This document shows, piece after piece, positions 10,201 through 19,169 of a stretch of 22,356 nucleotides of DNA (position 1 is its first letter; every line of letters starts with the position of its first letter). The notes beneath the pieces are model-generated. The model made no database searches. It was not told where the DNA came from and saw only the letters and a program-made list of their open reading frames with translations. Made by a program: the position numbers and the translations under genes. Source of the stretch: Mnemiopsis leidyi (Eukaryota; Ctenophora; Tentaculata; Lobata; Bolinopsidae); contig JH154024.1 of NCBI GenBank assembly GCA_000226015.1, positions 34,686-57,041 on the forward strand, in the 5' to 3' direction.

Positions 10201-12481
10201 CGGGGATAAGGCTGCAGGGACAGTTAAATGTGGATATTGATTAACTCCGGTGTCATTCAACGTTCAGCTGTAAGACTTAGACTTTGAATTAGATTGCGAT
10301 GCCTTGGTATTCTTTGAAACAAAGTACCAAAAAAATATCTACTTCTGTAACAAAATTTCGCCCGCTAAGCTTAATCAGTGACGGGCGTTTTACATTTCCA
10401 TCCTCTATTTTGCCATTGAGACTGAGCAGAAGAGTTTGATAAGTATTCAGTATTGTAAGCACTACGCATTTGCAATAGCAGCTTATCAGCTTAATCTTTA
10501 ATTAATTTTAAAAAGCAAATTGTGATCAACGCCCAGAATAATCGTTCACACGAACCCTTCAATATATTAACGCATTATGGTGGCTGCCATTGCAACTGAA
10601 ATCCAAAGTATTGACAATACAATGTTCAAATTCAATATAAAATTTCGCCAAATCAATTTTCAATATAATAGTCACAAACATTTTGAAAAATAGTAAAACT
10701 GACTACCGGGCAACCATGGTACTCAAATCATTACTTTTTACCGCATCAAAAAGCATTAATCGCTGCCGAAGTTATAAGAGGTCAAAGTTTCGACTTTCAA
10801 AACTCATGAACACTTCGCGTAATGTTGCTTGCAGAGTATTAACAATTAAAGGTGTGACTGTGAGAATCTCCTTGGAAATGCGCGCAAATCAGTGCGCGTT
10901 TTAGAGGATGTACTTGTAGTGTGAAAGGATTTTGCACCTCTGAGAAGCAATTATGCACCTCTTGAAGTCAAACCACTTTAAAAAAAAGTCCATCTTTATA
11001 GTTTAAATCGCAATAATTGGTCTATTAAACTACCATTTAAAACAAAAAACCTGCACAAACTTTAAGTTTACTGCGTAACTGCCACGGTTGTGATCCGGCA
11101 AACCCTACATGAACATCTCTCAAGAGCACCACTCTTAACCACTCCTTTGCTTTTTTTGCCTTCGGCGAAAAGTAAGAGGATGGAAAAAATCGATGGTAAA
11201 GAAACATTTAACTTTGACTCTGACTTGTGTCCAATACTCCAATTAACTTTAACTCATGGATCACATGACTTGTGGTGACAGGTTAAGTTGTTGTTGTGGT
11301 AAAGTTGTCTCTCGAAACTTAACAAGATCAATTGATTGGGTACCCAATCAACTGATCGAACAACCCTTTAAATCATGTGGTGAAGTTGTCCGGCAGCCGT
11401 NNNNNNNNNNNNNNNNNNNNNNNNNNNNNNNNNNNNNNNNNNNNNNNNNNNNNNNNNNNNNNNNNNNNNNNNNNNNNNNNNNNNNNNNNNNNNNNNNNNN
11501 NNNNNNNNNNNNNNNNNNNNNNNNNNNNNNNNNNNNNNNNNNNNNNNNNNNNNNNNNNNNNNNNNNNNNNNNNNNNNNNNNNNNNNNNNNNNNNNNNNNN
11601 NNNNNNNNNNNNNNNNNNNNNNNNNNNNNNNNNNNNNNNNNNNNNNNNNNNNNNNNNNNNNNNNNNNNNTTTTTGTCTGTTTCTAACTGACTATCTCAGA
11701 CTGGTTTGTTTTTGTCTGTTTCTAACTGACTATCTCAGACTGGTTTGTTTTTGTCTGTTTCTAACTGACTATCTCAGACTGGTTTGTTTTTGTCTGTTTC
11801 TAACTGACTATCTCAGACTGGTTTGTTATTGTGTGGTTTTAACTGACTATCTCAGACTGGTTTGTTTTTGTCCTCCTTTATCCATTCCCGACTGGCCTGT
11901 AGCGACCTCCTGTTGTTGAAACTCCATACAGAACTAAATTAAGCAACATTCTATCACCCCAGTTGTTCGTTGACAAGGATACGATCACCAATGCGGTGAA
12001 CACCTCCCACGATCTTCACAATCAGAAGATCGACAACAAGGTATAAGCCATTAATAATAATTTGAGATTTCTTTATTATAGCCTGATAGAGCGTTAATTC
12101 TAGGGAACGGTCCCAAATCGTATGTATTTTGTAAATGTAATATAGATTGACAAATAAGGATATGACCAATCTGAATCTTGAACCGTAGTTATATGAAATT
12201 CGTGTTTCATCCTCAGCACCTCGTTAATCGTTATAAGATATCCCACAATGTCATATAGTTCTACAGTTGTTCATAATCGTGTTCCAGTGGTCTATAATTT
12301 TAAATGTGTTCTCTCACAGGAGGACGATATAGTGACACGAGTAGGGAACAGTAAGGAAAGTTACAACGCAAGGATTAGCGAGGGCGAGGTTCAGAGAAAC
12401 AGACACCGGGTCGCGGAGATCAATCATTTCCTGGAGAATATTCGGGATGAGCTGGAACAGTATGAGCATCTCGATAGATAG
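4282..12481 (+). CDS. DRC3: Dynein regulatory complex subunit 3 (LRRC48), ten visible exons, one exon apparently missing
   Basis: DRC3 (FAP134 in Chlamydomonas) is a subunit of the nexin-dynein regulatory complex, which links neighbouring doublet microtubules in motile cilia and controls dynein. Exons: 4282-4441, 4552-4668, 4777-4943, 5492-5635, 5963-6082, 6258-6545, 6715-6846, 7342-7422, 11963-12040 and 12320-12481 (TAG stop). All junctions are GT-AG and the phases fit. The visible exons total 482 aa against about 523 in human. The N-terminus (MNRLYDTVEPTVIDEDLLKQ) is the family start. SDS22-like LRRs span about residues 45-175 (LVKLNLDNNIIEKI, WLDLSFNNIEKI, LTLYNNQITVL, CLNVAGNPF), with the LRR cap ending ITYLDFRLV near 190. 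Charged coiled coil fills the rest, including EAFVDGLMSGQLFDDLF, YELQLAEQLEEVNKDFERTM, LFVDKDTITNAVNTSHDLH and the tail RHRVAEINHFLENIRDEL. Between exons 8 and 9 (after NYFTQ, before LFVDKD) the family has roughly 35-40 more residues; no such exon is visible in the 4.5-kb intron, which contains an assembly gap. Joining the two visible exons would keep frame. The start at 4282 is preferred over any upstream non-ATG extension. Confidence 0.95.
5150..5225. repeat. GC-rich inverted-repeat patch in DRC3 intron 3
   Basis: Intron 3 (4944-5491) contains an island with GCGCGCGCG near 5181 and GTCGCGCGC near 5209, which can pair around a TATGTTTTGAAACGCCGG centre. A looser pairing exists between the CAAAAC near 5166 and the GTTTTG near 5193. 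It stands out against the AT-rich intron and may be the remains of a small inverted-repeat element. Confidence 0.4.
7844..7913 (-). mobile_element. tRNA-Gly-like head of a SINE or tRNA pseudogene
   Basis: On the minus strand an A-box-like TGGTGTAGTGG and a B-box-like GGTTCAAATC lie at the spacing of a tRNA promoter for RNA polymerase III. The ends CTGGTGG and CCGCCAG can form a 7-bp acceptor stem with one G-T pair. The anticodon region CTCCCAC resembles tRNA-Gly(CCC), but the D stem and anticodon stem are poorly paired, so it is not a working tRNA gene. A SINE body would extend toward 7640 on the minus strand; I cannot define its tail. It lies antisense to DRC3. Confidence 0.65.
8422..8442. 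repeat. Perfect 9-bp hairpin
   Basis: GCGAAAAAC and GTTTTTCGC flank a three-base loop GAT inside DRC3 intron 8. Directly after it, GTGCATAGATTAC and GTGCATAGATCGC form a short tandem pair (8448-8473). No function is evident. Confidence 0.7.
8560..8611. repeat. Dispersed repeat, copy 1 of 2
   Basis: The segment running from CGAAAAGTATT through TTTTTGCTT recurs at 13862-13914 in the same orientation with roughly ten differences. It probably marks an ancient transposon family with copies in the DRC3 intron and the downstream intergenic DNA. Confidence 0.65.
9020..9278. repeat. Diverged direct duplication in intron 8
   Basis: Two copies (about 9020-9102 and 9188-9278) share CGTAAAAYCYCGGCTTTT, then ACTTTYAAATYTTTAAAC and ACCGTTTAATAT, at a period of about 170 bp. 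The copies have diverged and are presumably an old tandem duplication or part of a degenerate element. Confidence 0.55.
11326..11357. repeat. 32-bp near-perfect palindrome next to the assembly gap
   Basis: The central 20 bases TTGATTGGGTACCCAATCAA are a perfect palindrome, extended by GATCAA-type arms to 32 bases with one mismatched pair. It lies 44 bases upstream of the run of Ns, so a stem-loop may have contributed to assembly failure. Confidence 0.8.
11401..11669. other. Assembly gap (269 Ns)
   Basis: A run of undetermined bases. It is followed at once by a 39-bp minisatellite, so collapsed tandem repeats are a likely cause. The missing DRC3 exon could be here. Reading frames drawn across this gap have no meaning. 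Confidence 0.98.
11670..11870. repeat. 39-bp minisatellite, five copies plus a decayed sixth
   Basis: Four near-identical units with the core TTCTAACTGACTATCTCAG start at 11670, 11709, 11748 and 11787. A fifth unit at 11826 is altered in its first half, and a sixth is mostly decayed. Because 39 is a multiple of three the array stays open in one frame and gives a repeating 13-residue peptide, but this is an intron and I do not regard it as coding. It ends about 90 bp before exon 9 of DRC3. Confidence 0.93.
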
Positions 12482-13288
12482 GACCAGGAAATGGTTCTAC
12501 TTCTGGGACTGAAGAGATGATAAGATCAGAGATGTGTATGATTTTAGTTTTCCAGCAGGAAATAGTCAATATGATGGCAGAGGTTACAAAAAAACATCAG
12601 AAAACTGTTTTTTATCTTACCATCTTGGAACTTTCAAATTTTCATTTACAACCAGTAACTTTGTAATTGTTCTCTCAACTTAGTTGACGCCCTTGCTGGA
12701 ATTCTTATGAGACTGAAAGTTAAATTTAACGATTCCAATCTAAGCAGTTTGGAATCCTTTCTCCACGTGTAGAACCTAATACTAATTGGAAAAGATTTCT
12801 TGTATAAAAACATCTTCGTCACGATTAGTTTTTCTGAACGATTATATCTGTTATCAGTCACTTGGTACATTTATTGAGAACAATTAGCAATCACATTTCA
12901 AATGGTTTCAAAACCTTTTTTATCAATGTTCATTGGGGTTCCTCTTGCAGTAGCATATTTTTTCAGGATATTCGGTCAAATTTTGTGTAAATGGCAAACA
13001 TTTAAATGTAGATTGCTGTAAATTGTAAACTTTTAAAGTTGTTTATAATCTGTATCTAGACATTTTGTATATTTGATTTTAAAGCTTTTCTTTCTTCTTC
13101 ATAAGGCTGACATGAAAAAATAAGTCAGCAATTGTGAATTGTAATTGTATTCAAGCGTTTAATTTTGTACAAACATCACCTTTTTGGACGTAATTTACGG
13201 CACTGATTAATGGAACCAAAATAGTTAGCCACCCTTAAAGTTTCAAACATCGTTTACTTAGCTGGCATTTCACCATTTTTGAATCAAT

Positions 13289-13294
13289 AATAAA
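13289..13294 (+). terminator. DRC3: Candidate polyadenylation signal (AATAAA) of DRC3
   Basis: This canonical AATAAA lies about 810 bp after the DRC3 stop codon. It would imply a long 3' UTR. Cleavage at a weaker variant signal nearer the stop cannot be excluded. Confidence 0.4.
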
Positions 13295-13787
13295 GCAGTT
13301 TAATTTTAAATCGGTAATGCCAGCAACGGTGGCGTTGTAGCATCACATTATCAAGATATTAGTTGTACTCAAGTTGTTGTAGTAGTACTCAAGTTGAAGC
13401 AGTACTCAAGGCAAAGGATTATTAAAAAGCTCATTAAAGACCCCTACACAAAAAGTCACGTGTTAGTCAGAAAGAGCAAGAATTAATCTAATTCATCCAT
13501 TCTATGATTCCATTGGCTTGTAGTAGTGGCAATCTATTCTGAATCTAATCAGACAGCTTGCCATTCGCCGCTTAATCATAATGTGACAAGAATCTGGGCG
13601 ACCTTCGATATTTTCGATGACAACCCTCAAAAGACTTGCAACATCATTGATGAACCTTATGCGGATTAATAGCTGCTTAGATGGAGAAATTCTATTAGTA
13701 TTGGTATTATATTAGTATTGGATATTCGCCATCGCCACACAAAATGACAGGAATTACGCAAGTTTGCTGATGTAGCTTTGTAATTTA

Positions 13788-13830
13788 TTTGCCTGGGGAC
13801 CTCAGTCTTTGTTGGACCGTAGAGAGATGC
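13788..13830. repeat. Dispersed repeat, copy 1 of 3
   Basis: The core GGGGACCTCAGTCTTTGTTG, followed by GGACCGTAGAGAG, recurs in diverged form at 20124-20177 and 20864-20921 in the same orientation. The longer copies end in CAGCGCCC. This looks like the conserved part of a transposon family not otherwise visible here. Confidence 0.75.
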
Positions 13831-13861
13831 ATAACGAACTATGGACATGGTATTTGTTATT

Positions 13862-13914
13862 CGAAAAAGTATTCGAGACTTCAATCAAACGTTTAACTAA
13901 GTTGATTATTGCTT
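13862..13914. repeat. Dispersed repeat, copy 2 of 2
   Basis: Matches 8560-8611 in the DRC3 intron: CGAAAAAGTATTCGAGACTT, then AACTAAGT and TTGCTT in the same order. It starts only 31 bp after the other dispersed repeat at 13788-13830, so the two may be parts of one element. Confidence 0.6.
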
Positions 13915-14291
13915 GAAAAATTGACCCGATTTGCAGAAATGTCACATATACCATTACTAGACGAGAGTACAAAACGTTTTACATCGCTCATACTCGAAAC
14001 AGCAGCCCCTCCCAAATATAAGCAGCTCTTGACCCACGTTGGCACATTGTGGCGAGCGACGCCCATGGAGATTGTCGTTACGAGGCAGTTATAGGGCCAA
14101 GCAACGTCTCATGGCAAAGCATGAGCTGGGCTTGTAAATTGTAATGAGACATATTGATTGAATAATTAACCCCTGTTACCGTATTTAGTATTTAGACGTA
14201 TTTTACCGTAATTTTTGAACATAATATTTTAAAGTTGAAGCTTTACCGTAAATTAATAAGTATAAAGCTAAGTATATACATATATGTATGA

Positions 14292-14897
14292 CATATGCAT
14301 TTAAAAGTTTTTTTCAAAATCAATATTGATCATCGATGACTCAACGATCGTGATAAAAATCACCGACAATGAAAAGAACTCAATTTTGGTTTTCTCTCGT
14401 TCATCGATGAATCATCGATGATCGGTTTCATTCCTTTCCTCGCCTCCCTAAAGTTAAACATGCTACAGCTTATTCTTAGACATCAGAAATCATCGATGAT
14501 TTCAATCATCGATTATTGAAATCATCGATTATTAAAATCATCGATGATGTCAATTATCGATGACTTTTTTAATAATAATCGATGATCAATATACACCTTT
14601 GATCATCGATGATTCATCGATTATCGGGAAAATCAATGGTGATAATATTCTACGACACATTATTTGAGTTTCTCTTGGAGAGAATTAAAACACAAGCTCT
14701 ACATTCGCTCATCAGCATTGATCTTCGATGATCATCAATTTGTATTTTCCTCAAAAATCATGATCAATGTTGATCAATGTTGATTATGAGTTCCGTTGAT
14801 CATCGATGAGTTAAATATTATCAACACCGTTTATGATGATCAATATACGATCATCGATGATCAATATTGATTTTGAAAAAACTTTTAAATGCATATG
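14292..14897. mobile_element. Non-autonomous inverted-repeat transposon with 13 ATCGAT motifs
   Basis: The ends are inverted repeats of 48 and 47 bp that differ by one base in a T-run. They start CATATGCATTTAAAAG and run inward through CAATATTGATCATCGATGA. The 606-bp interior carries no transposase frame. By my count it has 13 copies of ATCGAT, mostly as the palindrome ATCATCGATGAT or close variants. Near-identical ends suggest a fairly recent insertion. The architecture fits a MITE or foldback element. The superfamily is unclear because no clean target-site duplication flanks this element alone. Confidence 0.85.
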
Positions 14898-14905
14898 CCA
14901 TATGG

Positions 14906-15387
14906 GGTCGTTCTCATATGACGTCATCACCTAGGGGGGAGGGGGTTTCCAAATGATGACGATTGATGACGAGGGGGGAGGGGGAGGTAGAGGTTTCGCC
15001 AATGATGATGTCATCAAAATTTTTAGGATTTATAGGATTTTTTTTGAAAATTTTTGATTTCTTTTGAACATTTTTTTTCAGAATTTTACAAAATCAGAAT
15101 GAAAACTTTCAAGTAAAGTTCTGATTCAGAAAACTGGTGAAATACTGTGTTCTCACTGACTTTGTATAAAAATTTTAAAAATGACTGCAAATTTCAAGAC
15201 CAAAAATCAAGTTTCTTGACATGAAGAAGGGGGGGGGGTTCCGACTGTGATGATGTCATTATGGTAATTTACCTCTGACATTTAGGTTGGGGGGGGGGGG
15301 GGTTNTCATGATGACGCATGATGACGGAAGGGGGGGGGGAGGGGGTAAAAATTACCGAAAATTTGCTGACGTCATATGTGAACGACC
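14906..15387. mobile_element. Non-autonomous inverted-repeat transposon with CRE palindromes and G-runs
   Basis: The 482-bp element has terminal inverted repeats of about 24 bp with two mismatches: GGTCGTTCTCATATGACGTC at the left, and its complement ending GTCATATGTGAACGACC at the right. Each end contains the full CREB/ATF site TGACGTCA. Inside are several ATGATGACG-type motifs and at least five long G-runs (near 14934, 14972, 15229, 15286 and 15329), and one undetermined base at 15305. No coding frame. It abuts the previous element with only CCATATGG between. Confidence 0.8.
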
Positions 15388-17016
15388 GCTATGTATGAGT
15401 AAGTGTAATAACTAAATATAGTTCGCTTATTTTCAGAGTTAAATTTGCCTAATTTAATACTAACAGCCTTGATTGGAAGAGTTAGGAGGGTGTTTTTTAA
15501 CGCCCACCTAAGAGTAAGACTGAAAGAGGAGATTTAAGTTTAATACATGATATTGGGATCGTTCACAATTCGTATTGCGATTTTACCCCCTTATTTCCTT
15601 TATTTCCCACTTGCTATACTCTATATCCCGCTTCCCGTAAAAATAAATTAGGCATTGATTTTAACACTTTTACATTCAGCCTGCTGATATCTGGATCCTT
15701 CTTCAGTGGGTTTGGAATTCGTGTCTGATCAAATGCAATAAATCTTAATAATAATATGATTAAAGCTTTTACTTCCTAAACAATTTAGCAATATATTTAA
15801 ACACGATAACTACTTGTTATTTGGTAATTAACTTCGAGCTTGGCAACTTACTAAATTTTAACTGTAACTTAAAGTTCAAGCCTTAGTGATAGCCTTACTC
15901 CTTACGCTTAAGCAATATCCACAGTCCAATACCCAAAAATCAAAAACATCACAGTATTAAAGTCAAGCTAATAAGAATTGCAACCACCGTGTATCAAAAT
16001 CAGTGTCATCGACGTTCATTTGGCTCACTGCACTCTTTGCTTTGGAGTTGGAGTCGATCTCGTAGAATTTGCTCTGCAAACTCTGGCCCGTGCAATCGTG
16101 GTACTGTGGTAGTGGAAGCAGTATTTAATATTCCTCCCTCTCTTCCCTACTTGGCTCGCAAGCTTCTCTCAGATTCAGAATATATGATTCTCAGCGACAA
16201 GGCGAGTTTTAATAATAGCTCGGACTTAGAACATTGAGATTTCTCAATTACATAACTGGAAACTGTGAAACATTGAGAATTATAGTTGTATCGATTTTTA
16301 TTGCCCTCTACTCTTAGTCCTATTATTTACTAACTGCTTTATATCTCTCAAACTGGATATTGATGACTTCGAAATTGCAAGACTAAAGATTTCATACAAC
16401 AAGACCAAAAGGTTCAATTTCAACTTCAAGTTCTAATTCTTTTATTTCGAGCCTAATTTGAGTTTGAACGGAAAATAGTTAGATTATGACAAAAATCTGG
16501 ACATTGAATCAATGAATTGGGTAAAAACATATCAGTCGTAGTATTTTCTTACAGAAGACTTGGGATTGCGAGCGTAATGTCAATAAAATGAACCGCAGAC
16601 AGTAAGCATGAGTAAGCAGGGCCATATTTGGTAAAATATCGGATGAAAGCAAATAATCACCATTGTTGTGTGTGACGCAAAAATTTGAAGATCGTTCCTC
16701 ACTCCAGTGGTTCACACTTCACACTGCAAAAATGGTGAGTCACGGATAGTGATTATTAAACTTAAAGATATAATTGGAGCGACTTATCAGTAAATTACTA
16801 TAACGATCACTATCAGTTTCAAAAGCATTCTGAGTTAGAAATGAGCGCTGCACTTTCCCTGTTTTTAGAAAACATGTTCGCAGTAACCTCTTTTATTCTA
16901 CAGTTTTAGATTTTTCAGTGCTCGAAGCCAATATGAATTTTCGCAGATAAATGAAGACATCACGCTGCTACGGCTAAGATCTACGAGGGGTGCAAAACTT
17001 TAGACAGCAGATATAG

Positions 17017-17083
17017 AATACATAGAAACATATGTAAAATACATAGACACACTTGTAAAATACATAGATACAGTCATAAAAAT
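17017..17083. repeat. 22-bp tandem repeat, three copies
   Basis: The motif ATACATAGA followed by a variable part and GTAAAA or ATAAAA repeats three times with a period of about 22 bp. The copies are moderately diverged. Confidence 0.75.
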
Positions 17084-17576
17084 ATAGAATTGGAAACGAT
17101 TAGGAAATACAACTGTCAACTGCAAATACACGTAGAAAACTACGAGTGCACGAATGTGCAAAAGTTGATTTTCTTGGTGTAAGACCGAGTAGGAGCGAAC
17201 AGGTTTTACACACGTGTAGAATTATATATTGGGAACCGTGTGTCTATTTATTATAGATAAGTCCGGAGGTGCACTAGGTATATTCATGCAATTACAGGCA
17301 ATATCGCATTATTCTCATTTAAAATTCCCGGACGAATCCATTTGTATTTATTTTTAGAGGCCATCGTTTATATGTTTTGACGCTTCCAGTGCCGCCCACA
17401 GAGAACGAGTAGTTTGTTACGTATCTTTTCAACTCCCGCGTACTCAGTACCTAGCCGCAGTGACAAATTTTCAGTCTTTTACTTGAGTAAAACTAACACC
17501 CTTACCAACTGCTACATGATACGAATATTCACTATACTATCATAGCATTACTGCCATGCCATGGTAACGCCAGTCT

Positions 17577-17603
17577 GTTGCGTTGGTAACGCAGCAACGC
17601 AAC
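17577..17603. promoter_or_regulatory. Overlapping X-box-like motifs and a hairpin
   Basis: GTTGCGTTGGTAAC (17577-17590) matches the RFX X-box consensus at 11 of 12 defined positions with a 2-base spacer. GTAACGCAGCAAC (17586-17598) overlaps it and also matches 11 of 12 with a 1-base spacer. Another half-site GGTAAC is at 17563. The outer GTTGCGTT and AACGCAAC form an 8-bp inverted repeat. RFX sites sit in promoters of ciliary genes, but no gene is visible here, so chance or a transposon origin remains possible. Confidence 0.3.
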
Positions 17604-18299
17604 AAAATTTTATAGCCTCTTTAAAACTTTAAAGATGCGTTTATATCGCGCCGGCTGGGACGCTCTTGTACAACCATTAAACACTTGCCTACCACCCAGA
17701 TCGAGATATAGGGGTAAAGGATGTCGTATCCTGTCAAATGGCTTACTCACACCGTTGACAACGTCGCGTTGCATAGGACGGCGGGAGCCCTGTCGCTACA
17801 TCAACATGCCTAGTAGTAGGTCTCTCTGACTCTATATCTCGGCTTCAGTTGATGGTAGTGGTAGTGCAGTTCTTGTGGCACTAGCTTACACCTTTTGATA
17901 ACTTTATTAAACAAAATAAAACATGCACGATTGTGTTTTAATCTGGCATTGCCAGTGTATGACTAGTGTAGTCTTAGTTATCATGTTATCATAATTATTA
18001 TGTTATCGTTATTATAAAGATGAAATGATAAACGCGAACGATTATTAATATTTTGGCCGTCAAAATTTGGCGTTTATGAGTATCAGGACTTAAGAGTGCA
18101 ACCTGCAACTGCTTGATCACACATGCAGATTGTGGTAGGAGTAGGATTTTGTTGATTGACTTCAAGTCATCAGTACTCACAAGTACGGCTGGCTTTTATT
18201 TTTCTTTCTAGCGAACCATCGCGTTATATAATTTAGCTTTACTATTTACAGGATTACATCGCCGCCAGTAATTGCAATAACTTGCAAGATGACCACGAT

Positions 18300-18815
18300 T
18301 TTTTAACCATTTCAAAATTTCCAAATGATCATGGCCTAATGGTCAAAAATCTCGACCAAGACCATAGCCAAACTCAAAATTTCGAAATTAAAATTATGAC
18401 CATGGTCAAAAAGTTATGACCAGGGCCAGTGTAAAAATATATGATAATGATATTTATTATCTATTTATTTTGACTTTTCTATCAGATGAATGAACAGTTC
18501 ATTTTGATCATGATCACATAAAAATTTAAGTGTTTTAATTCCATTGATTATGACCATGGATAAAATCTTGGGCTGTCAGTGTTCATGGCTAATAATCTGA
18601 CCATTGACCATTATGATTAAGTAAATTTCTGTAAGTGGCCATGGTAAATCATTTGACAATATTATTGACAATAACGCATTGACCAAATTGCCAAAGTTCC
18701 GAGGTGTCAGTCAAATCTTTTTTGACAATAAACCATGGCAAATTTTTATATTTCCATGGTCATGGTCGAGTTTTTGACCATTGACCAAGGGGCAAATTTT
18801 AGGGTGTCATGGTTA
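18300..18815. mobile_element. Foldback element built from GACCAT/ATGGTC motifs
   Basis: The two halves are imperfect inverted repeats. AATGGTCAAAAATCTCGACC with GACCAT after it (about 18338-18366) pairs with CCATGGTCATGGTCGAG followed by TTTTTGACCATT (about 18753-18782). Outer parts TAACCATTTC/AAAATTTCC and GGCAAATTTT/ATGGTTA also pair. The interior repeats GACCAT and its complement many times, including ATGACCATGGTCA. No coding frame. The outer ends are not sharply defined and I see no clear target duplication. Confidence 0.65.
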
Positions 18816-19169
18816 CGGTGTTTTAGTTTTACCCCCTCCCTACTAATGGTTAATTAAACGGCCCAAAACAAACCGTACGTACTAGTAAGCTATTACTCTA
18901 TCGATGTTTGTTCATACCACGAATGCAAGTTTTACAAGTCATGACACAACCGGAATAGTAAGTTAATCACCACTGCAAAAAGTTGTGTGGCGATAGGATT
19001 CCTACTTTTGATTAAAAACTGTTCTAACCGAAATTTTTCCGACAAACGAAATTTAAAACCTATATCTTTGCGATATTAAGTATTAAATTATTGTTTGGGT
19101 TGAGACTTTCGCTTTCCACTAGAATCGGACGTGATTTCGCAATTCCGTTCTACTTCTAGATTTTTCCGT
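18816..19169. other. Intergenic DNA, nothing assigned
   Basis: AT-rich sequence between the foldback element and a degenerate tandem repeat. I see no gene, RNA or repeat pattern in it. Confidence 0.5.

Larger units (their letters stand above)
7423..11962. other. DRC3: Large DRC3 intron 8 with transposon debris and an assembly gap
   Basis: This 4,540-bp intron compares with 108-548 bp for the other introns of the gene. It contains a tRNA-like segment (7844-7913), a hairpin with a 9-bp stem (8422-8442), a dispersed repeat copy (8560-8611), a diverged duplication (9020-9278), a 32-bp near-palindrome (11326-11357), 269 unknown bases and a 39-bp minisatellite. Much of 9300-11300 is AT-rich with no pattern I can assign. 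No frame here encodes the missing DRC3 segment. Confidence 0.75.
12482..14291. other. DRC3 3' UTR and intergenic DNA
   Basis: The first 800 bp are probably 3' UTR up to the AATAAA at 13289. After that I see a small triplication of TACTCAAG around 13374-13411 and one copy each of two dispersed repeats (13788-13830 and 13862-13914). No reading frame here looks like a conserved protein. Confidence 0.6.
15399..18285. other. Intergenic DNA without a supported gene
   Basis: AT-rich sequence. I see a three-copy 22-bp repeat (17017-17083), X-box-like motifs (17560-17603) followed by a somewhat more GC-rich stretch with a 64-codon frame (17635-17829), and an ATG directly followed by a good splice donor at 16732-16740. 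None of the frames resembles a known protein. Confidence 0.5.

Noticed and set aside
11256-11919. Two open frames spanning the assembly gap
   Set aside because: They consist mostly of undetermined bases plus the 39-bp minisatellite, which stays open only because its unit is a multiple of three. They lie inside a DRC3 intron.
12248-12319. Separate small gene starting in DRC3 intron 9
   Set aside because: The frame only reads through the intron into the last DRC3 exon. The CTCTCACAG acceptor at 12319 marks the true exon start.
15989-16237. 82-codon plus-strand frame
   Set aside because: Low-complexity Ser/Arg-rich start, no recognisable motif and no conserved context. Length is within chance expectation.
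17635-17829. Calling the 64-codon frame a gene
   Set aside because: Only the X-box-like motifs upstream favour it. There is no family match or splice evidence, so it is kept as a finding only.
18300-18815. CRISPR-like or other regular spaced repeat
   Set aside because: The short motif repeats are irregularly spaced, occur in both orientations and form large inverted arms in an intron-bearing eukaryotic genome.
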